NCBI RefSeq assembly: GCF_029962835.1
Contig: NC_080574.1
Span: 24,340,001-24,404,000 of the forward strand
Direction of reading: 5' to 3'
DNA: 64,000 nucleotides
Origin: Magnolia sinica
Taxonomy: Eukaryota > Streptophyta > Magnoliopsida > Magnoliales > Magnoliaceae
A program made the position numbers and the translations under genes. Below the pieces are notes generated by a model, which did not search any database, was not told the DNA's origin, and saw only the letters and a program-made list of their open reading frames with translations. This document shows, one piece after another, positions 48,351-60,904 of this stretch (positions are counted from its first letter, which is position 1; each line of letters starts with the position of its first letter).

Positions 48351-50217
48351 TCAGGAGAAGGCATAGGGTATTGGGCATCTAGAATCATACATTGCACGGC
48401 TCAAAGGAGCCTCATAGTGGCCTACACTATCCAAAGAGACATAGGGTATTGGGTCTCTAGAATCATACATTGCTCGGCTCGAATGAGCCTCATAACGCCC
48501 GATGCTATCCAACGTTGCCCCAAACACACGCCTACTGTGATCAAAATTGCTGTTGTTGAAATCTGGTCTATATCCATTACCTACCATTCCAGGAGCACGT
48601 GCTGTATGCAAAAGAAGTTACTAAAAGATAAGAATATTGAACTGAGGAGGAAGCCTTTACCAATGGTAGTGCAAGTCTTTAAAAAAAAAAAAAAGTGAAT
48701 CACCTTGAGGATAACTTGGAGAAATTGATAGGGGGTAAGCTGAAAACCCAGGAGAAACTGATTGGGTATATGCTGAAAACCTGCATGGTGTCAACAACTG
48801 AGCTGCCTGTTCGGAAATTTCGCTGTTATTTAGTTGCATGGGCTGTGACCTGGGTATAGGAGGCGAGTTCGACGCAAGCACCATAGGACTAGCAGAGTTT
48901 TGTGGGGGCTTATCTTGCCCAGAAATCTGTTCAGAAGTCCAAATGCGACAAAGAAGGGTGAATCATAAGCTGCCGACTCCAGGGTATGTTACATGAAGTC
49001 ATAAACCCCTGGAGAAATTAACTAAAAGGCTAAAATGATTAAGGAATCTCTATTTAGAAATGTGACATCCAGATTCTGCCATATTTGTGATTCCGGCTTG
49101 CAAAAAACTGAAAAGAAAAGGCAAACTAACAAACGAAGACGCACCGCAAATTTCAATGTTCTATTGTAAAGAGAAACAAGGCCTGAGAAAAGCCTGACAG
49201 CATAACCTGCACTCTCTTCGTTTTCATATTCCGCAAATGCAAAACCCTTGGGACGGTTGGTTTCCTTATCTTGAGGTATATACAGGTCTATTACATGTCC
49301 TGCCTGTATGAGAATCTCATACAGAACTCTATCATTCACCCTCTCATCCAAGTTACCTATGAGAAATACAACAAATAACCAATTAGAAACGGGTCCACAG
49401 ACCACATTGCACGGAACCAATGGGCAAACCCTGGATCAAACAACAATTCACACAACATTAACTAAAAAAAGAAAACTAATAATAATAGATAAAAGATTTG
49501 TGGAATAAAACTATGATAGATAAAAGGATTTTTGAGAACAACTAAAGGGAAAGTTAAAAGTAAAGACTTCTTCTTCTTTCTCTTTTCTTTTCTTTTCTTT
49601 TTTTTTTTTGAAAGGTAAAAGTGAAAAGAAGACAATGTGAGTATTCATTCCCAAATATATATACATTAAGGAACCAGCCCTTCCCTTTTAAGTTCTAACA
49701 GGGGAAATCTAATTGAAAAAACTCACAGTGCTTCCTAAAAAATTGGCTGCTCGATTAACTCTGAAAAACAGAGTTAACCCTTCTAAGCATTAAGTTTTAC
49801 TACTACTCTGAACACATGGAGAAGTGCATAGCTTCCAAGAGTATCAAGATAATAGAATTGAATTACAAGCAGTCTGCAACACACGCATTTATAAGAAGTT
49901 AAAAAGAAAGGGGCTGGGGAACCCATTAAACATCAACCAGAACATGACGACTATATCAACAAGCTAACACACTCCCCAAGGACAAATTGCAATGACTGAA
50001 AAAAAAATTTTGAAAGACAAAATACAGGCAGGAGAATATTTATCTAGACAACCATATTTGATAAATGACATGTTATTTTGCGAAAATATACAATTTTTTT
50101 TATTATTTCAGGGAAATCCTATATGGTTTGAAATTTTAGAACGATCCAAAAATAAACAGCCCTGTTAAAACCAGGACAAATACCCAAACATGAAAGAAAC
50201 ACGTGAATGAACAATTG

Positions 50218-50276
<59 letters not shown>

Positions 50277-51977
50277 TAACATGGATGTAACACAAGCTGT
50301 CTTAGTAAGCACATCACTAATTCTCACTTTTCCATCACCTAAAAAGAGGGAGGGAGGGAGGGACGTAAAACATTTCCAGGAATGGCAATCAAAGAAAATC
50401 CCACTTCCAAATAAAGAAAAAATCCGAAATGAAAAAGATAAAAAAACAAAAAAAAAGGTAAAAAGTAAAACAAGGACACAAAAAATTAATATTTAAAAGG
50501 AATAACATCCAAACAGATCATCAAAAACTATAAACTGCAAGACTCAACACAAACATCAAAATCCAACCAAGAAACAAATAAAAGAAAGAAAGAAAAAATA
50601 TTAGGAGTGTTTGGATGCCTGTAAGTTTTAAAGCTGTAAAGTGACTTTCAGCTGCACGTGATCAACTTCTCACCCGCAGCCTAAGTTTCCTGGTTTACTA
50701 GGAGTTTTGCTTGTAAGATACCCTCTAAACACCACCAGCCCCGTGAAGTTCATGAAGCTTCTAGGCTTCCTAGGAATTTTGCTTGCAAGTCACCCTCCTT
50801 CAAACACCATCAGCCCTGAGCTTTGCTTGTAAGTTACCCTCCTCCAAACACCACCAGCCCCATTAAGGAAGTTTCTTGGCTTCCTAGGAGTTCTGTTTGT
50901 AAGTCACCCTCCAAAAACCATCTGCCCCATGAAGTTCATGAAGTTTCCTGGTTTCCTAGGGGTTTTGCTTGTAAGTCACCCTCCTCCAAACACCAGTTAC
51001 AGGGAAGTGACTTCTAACCCCAGCCCATGAAGCTTCCTTGCTTGTAAGTCAAGTCACCCGCCCCATGAAATTTTCTCCAAACACCACCTATAAGTGCCTT
51101 ACCCGCAAGTAAGCTTCCCACTTACAGAACTCACAGGCATCCAAACGACCCCACAGCAATATCAGAAAACTAACAATGCCACAAAAACTAAAAATTAATT
51201 GACGCATTTGCATGCACCAGCAAATTGAATTGCAGTTATTTATCCACCGAGGTGGAAAAAAATAAAAGAAGAACATTCTTATTTCCTTCCAAGCAATCAC
51301 ATTGCGGATCTCAGCTCAAATTGTTATTACAATACAGAGCCATGTCTGAAAGTTGGCAGTCCTCACACTTCAAGTTTGAGGTCTCGAGCTCTGTTCCTTC
51401 CAACAAAACAAGAAGAAAAAGATACTTGACAAGTAAACAACTGCATTAGAAGACGTTTCCTTATCATAAATACTAGAAACCACACTAGTATTTTGTAATT
51501 TCCTCTTGATCAAACAGGTGCATCCACAATTCAATTCAATTCACTTGTGAGTCCAAACACACAATCAAACATCAAACTACCGTATAAAAGAGACATCAAA
51601 ACATCAAAAATGAAAATTTAAGAAAATATAAAAATTGAAGAGAGAAAATATCAAGGAAAATACGGAAAATTAAAAAACTATCACACAATCTCACCCGATT
51701 TACACAAAACTGCCATCAGATTTCGGTATTTCAAAAAAAAAAAAAAAATACAAGGAGAAATTACAGAGATATCCAATAACACAGAATCCTCACCTTCTCG
51801 CTTCACCCATGTCTAGAAGCTTGCAAAATAATAAAATAAAATGCAGAAAAATTCAATCTAGACTACAATTTCTACCGTTTCCCTCATCTAAGCCACATGA
51901 AAGCAAGATATCAAAGAAAATACAAAGAAAAATGAAAACTAACCTATATAAACACTGCAATCTGGGTTACCCGGCAT
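48351..51977 (-). CDS. RRM-domain RNA-binding protein, RBM7 / At4g10110-like (4 exons, 239 aa)
   Basis: Spliced model read on the minus strand: exons 51977-51944, 49356-49145, 48926-48704 and 48601-48351, all with GT-AG borders and phases that join without a break. The start is the ATG at 51977, just upstream of the RNP2 strand. One RRM fills residues about 8-82, with RNP2 VYIGNL (9-14) and RNP1 KGFAFAEY (48-55). The strings GNLDERV, LIQAGHVIDL and SLYNRTLKFA resemble the plant homologue of RBM7 (Arabidopsis At4g10110, recalled from memory). RBM7 of animals belongs to the nuclear exosome targeting complex, so a role in nuclear RNA surveillance is inferred. The rest is a Ser/Pro/Tyr-rich tail without a known domain. 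The tail ends in two 26-residue tandem repeats (187-212 and 213-238), making it longer than the roughly 173 aa I recall for Arabidopsis. Intron 1 is 2.6 kb and holds a transposon and a long TA run. Confidence 0.9.
50223..50273. repeat. (TA)n microsatellite in intron 1 of the RBM7-like gene
   Basis: About 25 uninterrupted TA units. Confidence 0.95.
50604..51152. mobile_element. MITE with internal minisatellite in intron 1 of the RBM7-like gene
   Basis: The ends are ggagtgtttggatgcctgta and, reversed, ggggtcgtttggatgcctgt. Between them a unit of roughly 55-75 bp ('ctaggagttttgcttgtaag', 'tcaccctcc', 'caaacaccaccagcccc', 'atgaag') repeats about five times. No clear target duplication. Confidence 0.6.
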
Positions 51978-52136
51978 GATTACTGAAAAACGAACGAAAG
52001 ACGACCTGCAACCACGAATCTACAACGAAATCGATGGGCGGCGGACGTGAGAACCCTAGATCTGAAAACCCTACCACCGCTAGAAAACCCTAGAACAAAA
52101 CCTTTCGACTCCTAAACCGATGCGCGCTTTCTCCTT

Positions 52137-52144
52137 ATTTATAC
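52137..52144 (-). promoter_or_regulatory. TATA box and telo-box leader of the RBM7-like gene
   Basis: On the minus strand TATAAATA lies about 160 bp upstream of the ATG at 51977. Between box and ATG the leader holds several TAGGGTTTT words (reverse of AAAACCCTA, the plant telo-box) at about 52040-52100. Telo-boxes are common in genes for RNA-processing and translation factors. The transcription start is inferred at about 52105-52115. Confidence 0.6.
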
Positions 52145-52184
52145 AGACGCTTACCGACATAAACGGGGGTGGGTGTTACCCTTT

Positions 52185-53430
52185 CGGTGGGGTCACCTTG
52201 ATGATTTTATGTATATCCACGCCGTTCATCCGTTTTTACGGACCATTTTAGCGCTCTTTCTCAAAAATTAAGTAAATAAAAATCTCATATGGACCACATC
52301 ACAGTAAACGGTGGAGATTGAACAGCCTGATATTAAAAACTCCTTAGGGCCCACCGTCTTGTTTCAGTATTGTTTATTTTCCACCAGCTCGTTTATAAGG
52401 TAAATAAGACCTGGATAAATATCCATGTAAAATACAAATTCTATATCACCTTCATTCAAAACTTTTGTGGGCCATGAGAAGTTTTTAACGATCATTTACC
52501 ACTATTTTCAGTAATGTGGTCCATTAGAGATATTTATACGTTTAATATTTTTAAGATCGAGTCCTGAAATGATATTAAAATTGGATGAAGAGCGTGGATA
52601 TACAAAAAATTAATCCAAGTGGGCTCCACACGGTAACAATAACACCCACTTGGTGTTATGCCGGTAACACCTCGTCCGCTTCGAAGCCTGTTGTGGGCCG
52701 TCCACCACGTGTGTTTTGAACGCGGATTGCGTCCTACCCCTCCCCTCTACAGCTAGGAACGGGCAAAAGCTTTTAGTGCCAACCGTCAACCGTGATGCAT
52801 GGGTCTTATCCACACCGTCCATCCATTTTTGGATATAAGCTGAAAATTAAAATTGAAATAAATCAAAGACAGATGTGGACTACACAAAGGGGATTAAACT
52901 CCTGCCGTTGGAAACTTCTTGGGGTCACATAAGTTTTAGATGGAGCTGATATTTGTGTTTTCTCTTCATTCAGGTCTATTTAACTTTATGAATAGGCTGT
53001 ATGGAAAATAAACATCACGGTCGGCCCTAAAAAAGTTTCAACAGTGAGAATCATTATCACTATTTCCTGTGCTGTGGTCCATGTGATCTTTTTATCTGAC
53101 TCATTTTTGGCTTTTTACCCTAAAATGATAGAAAAAAATAGATAGACTGTGTGGATAAGACCTACACATCACGGTGGCCACTCAAAGCTCCCGCCTGTTC
53201 ACAGCTGGAGACGGGCGGGATATGACGCAATCCGCGTCCGTATGTTTTATCCACACTGTCCAGTCATTCTTTCATATTATTTTAAAGACATTTGTTGAAA
53301 GTATAATGTATATCTAAATTTCAAGGAACCACATCACTTAAACTATGGTAATTGAACGCCCACCATTAAAAACTTTGAATGAAGCTGATATTTATGTTTT
53401 GAACGCCCACAAACCACCGTCCAATTGCTA
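52185..53430. mobile_element. Two palindromic-family elements and a third fragment
   Basis: Elements at about 52185-52640 and 52785-53180, then a fragment at 53190-53430. Each has mirrored arms ('ccgttcatccgtttttacgg', 'aaaattggatgaagagcgtgg'; 'ccgtccatccatttttgg', 'aaaaatagatagactgtgtgg'). They fill the space between the divergent RBM7-like and SMR promoters. Confidence 0.6.
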
Positions 53431-53513
53431 CGGGAAGTGTAACTGTAAGTCGGCTATCTATGGGGTGGTGCTGATTGCCGTATTATGCCGCACGTACGAA
53501 TGGACAGGGCACC

Positions 53514-53640
53514 TCCAGGGCAATTTCGTAAATTTCTAAAGACTAAAAAAACGTCAATTAACTGTGGTAGAATTCTAGTTGGACTCTTGTTTAAGAGGAT
53601 ACTTCCAGGGCAATTTCGTAAATTTCGAAAGACTAAAAAA
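53514..53640. repeat. Direct duplication, 36 bp at a 92-bp interval
   Basis: 'ccagggcaatttcgtaaatt' plus 'tc(t/g)aaagactaaaaaa' occurs at 53514 and 53606 with one base changed. It lies just upstream of the probable SMR leader exon. Confidence 0.75.
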
Positions 53641-53890
53641 GCCCAGGTCTCCTCCATATCTTCTCCGTTCTCCTTTGCACAGGAAAATCCTATTTCGTCT
53701 TCCCCTATTCTCTCTCTCTTCGATATCAAAGAGGATTTTCTTCTGCTTGTATGGATTCCAGGTGCAGATCTTCTTATTCGTCGATCTTCACCCTCCAGCC
53801 AGCCGTTCAACTGATTCTCATCTGCCAGCCATCCGATCTCTTGTTCTCGACCCGTTCAACGCCCTGGTTTCGGGAGCTTCGCGTTAGGGT
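53641..53890 (+). promoter_or_regulatory. Probable 5' leader exon of the SMR gene
   Basis: This is a C/T-rich stretch (tctcc, ttctctctctcttc) followed by non-repetitive mixed sequence and a 'gcgttagggtttcc' end. It looks like a plant 5' UTR start. The first coding ATG of the SMR gene is 3.2 kb downstream, so this would be a leader exon followed by a long intron into which a retrotransposon relic fell. No protein is claimed here. cDNA would decide. Confidence 0.35.
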
Positions 53891-54129
53891 TTCCAAATAA
53901 CCCCAAAAAAAAAAATTCCCATTAAACGGTAGTACTCAGTTCTATTACATCTTCCGTTGATTTGAGATTATTTTAAGTAGAATTTGGATTATTATTATTT
54001 TTTTGAATTTTTTATATGATTCTTTGATTTTATTGTCAAGATGTTGTTGGTGTAGGCCCTTTTGATCAAATGCTTAGATCCACTTGATGGACCTTTATAT
54101 GTACCCTTTTATATAGTCCTTTTGATAAT

Positions 54130-56110
54130 AAACCAATAGCTATCGATGAGATGAAAGTTTAGTAGCCAAGAACCAAAATCACCAAAGAGGAGGGAGGAAT
54201 AATTGACATTGAATACAAAATAACTCCATTAGAAGCATACCTCCCCTCTTGAGCAGTGCACATAACTCACATACTGGAAAGTCCTGTTCATATGGGACTT
54301 CCAACATCCTCCCTTAAATTGTACATTCCAAAACTAACATCCAAATTATCTTCTTTGATCTTGTGGGACCTTTGACTATGAGCAATTTTGAAAACTTGTC
54401 TGCCTCTTTGTCATTAGACTTTGCAAAACACGAGCTCCACTTGAGTCATATCAATTACTACACCTGCCATTGCCCATGTGAATCATACCCGATGATATTG
54501 CCATCCATGTCAAAGTCACAGTTATCTGGAATTCAAACTTTACATAATTCATCGTAGCCTTTGGTTTTGGATAATAAGTCTTATCCTCGATTCTTTTCTG
54601 TATCTTTGGGCCCTAATTTCTTCATATCCACATTTGTGTTTTCACCTTCACCAATGGATCCTGATGGAATTTCTCCAACTCCACTTTCTTTATACTTCAA
54701 GGCTTTTCTATATTGTTGGGCTCTAATTACTTCATATCCACTTTCATGTTTTTACCTTCACCAATGGATCCCGATGGAATTTCTCCAACTCCACTTCTCT
54801 ATACAAGGCATGATGTTTCATCCATGCAATTACATAATACCCAATTAATAGTTTCTTTAGTCCATGGATGGTGCTTCCAGGTTAAGTCAAATGCTTCCTT
54901 TTAAGCATTCTCTCTCCCTTTTCTCTTCCTTAAAATTAAAATTGATAAGATATCATCTTTGAAATTTTAGGATCATAGGGCTTATCTTTTGTTTCTTCAA
55001 AATCTTCTTCAATCAACTTCCTTGATTCTTTGGTATTTCTGCTTTTCCATCATTAGAAAATAAAAGAGAATTCAGTATCAGCATCCTAATCAAACTCTTT
55101 TGTGGACTCAAAATCGTCAGTCATATTTCCTGTTTTTGTTTCTTCCTTTCACATAATATTATAAGTGCAACAATATCCTTCACTTTCAACCTCGTTCAGT
55201 TCGTTGATATCATCTTCATACTTGAGCTCAGTAACTTCATTTTTGCAAAGTTCATCTGATTCAAACTCTCCTACCTAGTAGTCCATAGGCACTTAAGATC
55301 GATCAATCAAATTCTCTACATGTATCCAAAGATCTTGACACACTATCTTTTTTCAAGGCCATAATTGCTTTCTCAGTATTCTGTTTCTAAATCATCCTCA
55401 ATTGATCATTTCTTAACGTCTTGACCTTACTACCACCAATAACCTGCCAAATGCGACAACCCATACTTTATACATATACATTTTTTTACAACAAGGGTGT
55501 CCCCGCCCCATTTTTTAGGCAAGACTATGCCTTGCAGATGCACGCAATCACCCGCAACCATGTGCATTGGGTATTGCCGGGGAGGGGAAACTATCTCAAA
55601 ATAAGTTAGTGTTAACTTTTCCATCGCTACAATGATAAACATGATTAACACTTCTAAAGAGACTATCTCAAATATCTCTTATGTAGCACCAACTACTACC
55701 AAATCTAAACTTTCAAGTTCCTGATGTACTAAGCTACTAGTCTAAGATGCATAACAAGAGTAATCACAAAAAAAAAAAAAAAAAGTCTCACTAAATTTCC
55801 ATGTATATATACAAAAATTGCCATGTACACGTGCCAAATGAATAAATCAATCACTATCAAGAGATGAAAGTTTGACAGAGGAGAACCAAAATCACAGAAG
55901 AAAAGAGGAGGGAATAATTAATGTTCAATCCAAAACAACTCCATGACAAAAGTAATGTTGAATGCATACTTATTAACAAGACTACTAATACTGAAGCCAG
56001 AAATAGCATGACTCCTAATAATAGATTTTTTTTAAAAGCATATCTACCCTCTAACCATGCTGACTAGTTTACATAACTCATGGACTGAAAGTCCTATTTA
56101 CACAGCTTCA
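54130..56110. mobile_element. Decayed LTR retrotransposon in the SMR 5' intron
   Basis: The stretches 54136-54300 and 55855-56110 are diverged direct repeats ('gagatgaaagttt', 'aaccaaaatcac', 'gaggaggga', 'aataactcc/caactccatgac', 'ctgaaagtcct'), as expected of old LTRs. The interior has no intact frame. A 110-bp direct repeat lies within it (about 54605-54690 and 54715-54800). Confidence 0.45.
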
Positions 56111-57062
56111 TTTAGCTAAATAGCAGCAATCTTCAGATTTCTTTTTTACTGGATTTCATAGTTTTTCTTTATCTTTATCTTTTTTAAACATTCAAATTCA
56201 GGTTTGAAACTTGAACTGGTTTTAAATTATCAAATCCTATGATCTCGAGCTTCAATTTAAATGGGGGGTTTCAGTTTGCAGGTTTTGATGGAAATTTGGT
56301 CAAATTTATCAATTTCCCTTTTGCGATGAGTTAATTTTTTATTGATTTATTTTTATTTTTTTTCTAGATTGGTTACAAGAAATTTTTATCTATGCTTCCA
56401 AGCTTTTGTTTTATTGATATTGTTGGAGATTTTCTGTTTTTCTGTCAAGATCTTGCTGGTTATCTTCATTTTGTGAGGCTGTGGAGTATCCTCAGATTGC
56501 AGTCTAGTTCCTTTCAAGTAGGGGGGGTTCAACAGGCTGGGCCTATGAAAATTTTGAGTTTGCTTTCCATGGGCCAAGCCCATTGGCAGACCTACTTTCT
56601 AGTCCAATGTGAATGTAACAAAATTGCAAATTGAAGCCGAGTCACTCAATATGAATGCCAAGGAAACTACAAATTAATTACTCATACTAATTATTGCAAT
56701 CCAACTCAATAGTGCATCCAAACTTGAGGCCATAGTTCATGAACCTATTGACTTCATGTTGCTCATAAAGCATGAACAGCGTCATACCCATTATAGGGAG
56801 TGCGACATTGCTAGCTAGGATGAATCTTATTTTTTTTTATTTCTTATAGGGAGCCTTTCTCTTGTCAGAGTTTTTATGCTGATGAGATGACTAAATGTTG
56901 AAATTCCATGAACCAGGTTCTTTGAAGAGGAAAACACGGGGATCCTGCAATCCGAAGTAAAAGGTGATCTTGATACTCAGAGAATACAAAGTATTGTTTG
57001 CATTCTTTCATTGCTTGTGAACAATGTCCAGCGGCCTAGTTTTCTTTCCAAGATGATAAATC

Positions 57063-57822
57063 ATGGCCAGACGATTACATTCCAAAATGTCACAAACAAG
57101 GGGTAGATCTTCTGGTTGGGCTGCCTTTGATCTCAAGCAGCAGCAGAAACAAGGTGTCAAACCTGAACATGATATTGATCCCTACCCACCCATGCCAAAC
57201 ATAACCTCTGCACACACTACAGGAAACTTGGTGATGAACAATTTCCCCCCCAAAAGGTCTTTCGCATCAGTGGTTCAGCCTTCTGTAGCTTTTCCTGTAC
57301 TCATAAATAACACCAGAAGTGGAATTCAGGCCGCTACTTCTAGCAAGAAGCTCGAAAATCAGGCTGCTGAAGGATCCAGCATCACCGCAAATCTCGAAAA
57401 GCTGAAAAAACTACACAGTTGGGCTGATGACAGTTTGATTGAGGATGTTTTGGCAGCTGTAAGTGATGATGGAGACCAGGCTTCTGCTATCTTGAGAGCC
57501 ATGGTTCCATCCGGCTCCGAAGAACTGAAGACCAACCTTCGAGGAAAGGGATCTATTCTCGAGGATTATCTCATTGACCATAACATTGAACAGGGAGGTG
57601 AAGTTGTCTCGTTAGAAGACCAGCTGTCAAACAATACACAAGTGGAACTGATACCGGGGCACTTATTCTCAGTCCCCATTGAGACTGAATGGCAAGAAGA
57701 TGATGTGTACTTAAGCCACCGGAAAGATGCAATAAGGATGATGAGGTATGTTTATGTTGTAATATGTTCTCATTGTAGTGAATGCAAACTGCTGCATCCC
57801 TCTTGATGCCCAAGACAAATTG

Positions 57823-57866
<44 letters not shown>

Positions 57867-60170
57867 CATATTTCAGCAAGGGGCATGCCTTTTTTTTTTT
57901 CTTTTTTCTTTTTTAACACACCCGCACCCTCACACCAACACACACCACATGGGTACTTGAACCCATAACCTCCGTGTTGAAACCCACTGGGTCTAGCACT
58001 GAGCCATGAGTAGGGCATGCTAAAACTAATATCAAAATGATTGTTGTAGAACTTGGAAATGTCTCTTTGCTTCTAAGCTTGACATGGGTGAAGTAATGAA
58101 AATACTTGCTGATGTAAACTATATAACAAGGATTCCCCATAGCTCAATGATAGACCAGAGTGCAGTTCAACATTGAGGTCTTGAGTTCAAACCTACCTTT
58201 TTTTAAAAGTAACAAGGACACAACACTTCTCCATTTGTGCCATGTTGTTATGTGTCTGTATCTGTGACCATATGTTTGACACTTGGAATATGGGGAGCCT
58301 CACTCACAATCTGAAAGGTTTTAATTGCCAGTGTCCCCATCCCAATGGTTAAAACACACTTGAAATAGTAGTATATACATATTAAAGCTATAAGGGTAAA
58401 ATCAGAAATAGAAAATGCCGTGAAATTCCCTATTTCTATTAGTATAGATAAAGAGTTTAAAACTATATAAGTGTTCAACACTGAAATTTTCTAAGATAGA
58501 GGTATCATTCACATGGCTTTGTATGTTTTAAGTCTTCCAAACAAGGCATCTTCAGAAAAAGAAACAGAGAAAAGAAAACAAACATATAGGTTCCTTATTG
58601 GTATCGAGGAATTTTTCTTTTATCAAACAGGTCGGCATCTCAGCATTCACGGGCTGCAAATAATGCCTTTCTGAGAGGTGACCGCTTCTCTGCACAGCAA
58701 CTCTCACAGAAGGCACGGGATGAATGGCTGGCTGCTGAAAAGCTGAATGCCAGGGCCGCTGAGGAAATTCTACGTATCAGGAATGGGAACAATGATGACT
58801 GGAAGTTGGATTTGCATGGGCTTCATGCATCCGAAGCTGTCCGTGCACTTGAGGAGCATCTGCAGAGGATTGAAACCCAGATGCCAATGAGACGTTCTGC
58901 ATCTTGTGATGGCCTAGCCAAGCCAGAAGCAGGGATGGTACATATACATTTTGAGTCTCCTAGTTGCTTGGATATGGAGGGTAGGGCTGGGAAACAGCTG
59001 GCATTATCAAGGCCGAGGCAGACAATATTACAAGTTATAACAGGTATACATTTGCCACACTGAACACTAGCTCTGCGCACATACATATAATAAATTTGCA
59101 ATCATGGGTAAGACTTTATTTTGGTGTGTGCCTGCTTGCCATATAATACTTGACAAACTCAGATCCGAAGATTTCAACGGCTGGAGGCTTCGCTAATTCA
59201 ACATGTGTAAACAGGCCCCTTTCTGACCCTCGTTTGTGCCAACAACACAATTGTGTTTGAGATCCAAGCAATGCATCATGTAAGCCCCATTACGTAGATC
59301 CCCTGGCCAAAATTTTGGGAGGTTCACACATCAAGTGAGCCACAACATAAAATGCCATGGCCAAGTTATTTAGCTAAAATGGACAGCTAAAAAATTCCAC
59401 GTATATAGTCACTTGGGTGAAAATTGTGAGAGAGGGGTTTTTGATGAGATTCATAACCATACATTTTGTTTTCCTCGACATCGAAGTTGAGGGACTTTCT
59501 TGGTTTACACCTTTAGCAAAACAAGGTGATGAGCTGTCATTGCCTTGCATTACTGAGAGGACTTTAGCCATCCATTTGTGTTCTACAAGATGTGGCCTGT
59601 CAGATTTCTGACTCAAGATGTTCAATGTATACACCAGTTCTATACATGGGGCAGCATGTAGAACTGGGGTTTCATGCACATGTGGGTTTAGAAAACCTCC
59701 ACCTATCTAAGAAGGCTGCGTGTTTTTGTTTGGAAATTCCAATTTCCATGTACATAGGTACATGTATGTAGTTCAAAGCCACATCCCACCTTACCAATGC
59801 AGCATCAAGTGACCCATTATTCTCTATGATGCTTACCTGCAATTGACAACATGCGTGCATTTGTACAATACATGTATGCAAGCATTTACATACAATGCTT
59901 ATCTCCTTTTCTTTCTTTCTTTTTCAACAGGGACTGGTAACCATAGCCGAGGACAAGCTGCACTTCCAATGGCAGTAAGAAGCTTCCTCATTGAAAACGG
60001 GTGAAATTTTGCATTCTCATCTGATTCATTTCTTTACTGAAACAATTCAGTAGTGTTAACTGTTAACCACCTCTGATACCCAGACCTTTCTTTCCACTCC
60101 TGACAGATACCGTTTCGACGATGCAAGGCCCGGGGTTTTTGCCGTTCGGCCCAAGTTCCGACACAGGTGA
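57063..60170 (+). CDS. CUE-like / DUF1771 / SMR-domain protein (4 coding exons, 409 aa)
   Basis: Coding exons 57063-57745, 58631-59043, 59931-60000 and 60107-60170 have GT-AG borders and keep frame to a TGA at 60168-60170. Domains in order: a plant-type N-terminal segment (GWAAFDLKQQQKQG, 18-31); a CUE-like helix bundle (about 110-148, LEKLKKLHSWADDSLIEDVL); a DUF1771 helical region (about 216-282, SASQHSRAANNAFLRG); and a C-terminal SMR domain (from 286, LDLHGLHASEAV, to GTGNHSRG and VRPKFRHR). The SMR domain carries an insert of about 45 residues between its first helix and the GTGNHS turn. The set resembles Arabidopsis At5g58720 and the CID5/CID7 group; no PAM2 motif is visible. SMR domains bind or cut nucleic acid in other families, but the plant role is not settled. 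The family member I recall is near 519 aa, so an upstream coding exon may be missing or absent. Intron 1 contains two SINEs. Confidence 0.88.
57827..57862. repeat. (AG)n microsatellite in SMR intron 1
   Basis: About 18 AG units, 80 bp after the exon 1 donor. Confidence 0.9.
57889..58012 (-). mobile_element. tRNA-derived SINE in SMR intron 1
   Basis: The reverse strand has A box 'tggctcagtgctagacc' and B box 'gggttcaagtaccc', ending in an A-rich tail (T run on the plus strand at 57889-57914). GGGCATGC flanks it at 57881-57888 and 58013-58020. Confidence 0.7.
58133..58209 (+). mobile_element. Short tRNA-derived SINE in SMR intron 1
   Basis: A box 'catagctcaatgatagacc', B box 'gagttcaaacct', short A/T tail. 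TAACAAGGA flanks it (58124-58132 and 58210-58218). At 77 bp it is little more than the tRNA-related head. Confidence 0.65.
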
Positions 60171-60261
60171 CTTCGGAAAATTGGGTTCTCTTATGCTGGG
60201 TGTTGTATTAATCTATTTATGTTTCTTTATTGTAGCCAACACGTATTGAAATCCAAGTTTG

Positions 60262-60267
60262 AATAAA
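60262..60267 (+). promoter_or_regulatory. Poly(A) signal of the SMR gene
   Basis: AATAAA sits 92 bp after the SMR stop codon, in a T-rich 3' flank. This is a usual distance for a plant near-upstream element. Confidence 0.45.
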
Positions 60268-60904
60268 TTATTCCTGTCCAAAATTGTACAATATATAATT
60301 TGGGTTGTAAGTTGTAACAGTGCAGTTTATTGCTGATGAAAACAGCATGGAAAACTGTAGTCAAGTGTTCTTTTTCCCCAGTCTCAGTATCTGCAATCTA
60401 AATCCCTTGACTGTAACTGATATCTTCATCGCATTTAGTGCATTCTAGTGATAGTTGTCTATTGAGTTATATGATTCTCAGCCCGTGAACATGCTTGGAA
60501 CTATCTGGCCTATACTTCTTCCAAGAGGATGTCCTGACACTCATGATCTGATGGGCCCAACAATGGGAAATCAATACATATCATCAGTCACCATCAAAAC
60601 TGATTCACATCCGCCGCTACAGCCAGCCCAAGCTCCACTTCATCCAAATCATATGGTTTGGACTTTTGGATCAACATGAGCATGAGATGTGAGAAAGATG
60701 AGTCACCAACATGGTTCAATGGTGGTCTGTCAACAGAATGTTCAAATTAAAACTGACCTGTAATTTGTACAATCCTGAGTACCTGTGAGTCCAGCACAAG
60801 GTTTAAAACCAGTGTGTCAGGTACCACAGATGCAGCCAGCATGGCCCTGTATTGTTCTGTTTAGGGTTGATACAGCTGTAACATTCATGGACCATACCAC
60901 TATG

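Noticed and set aside
50136-50496. Frames with runs of Ile-Tyr on both strands
   Set aside because: Produced by the TA microsatellite.
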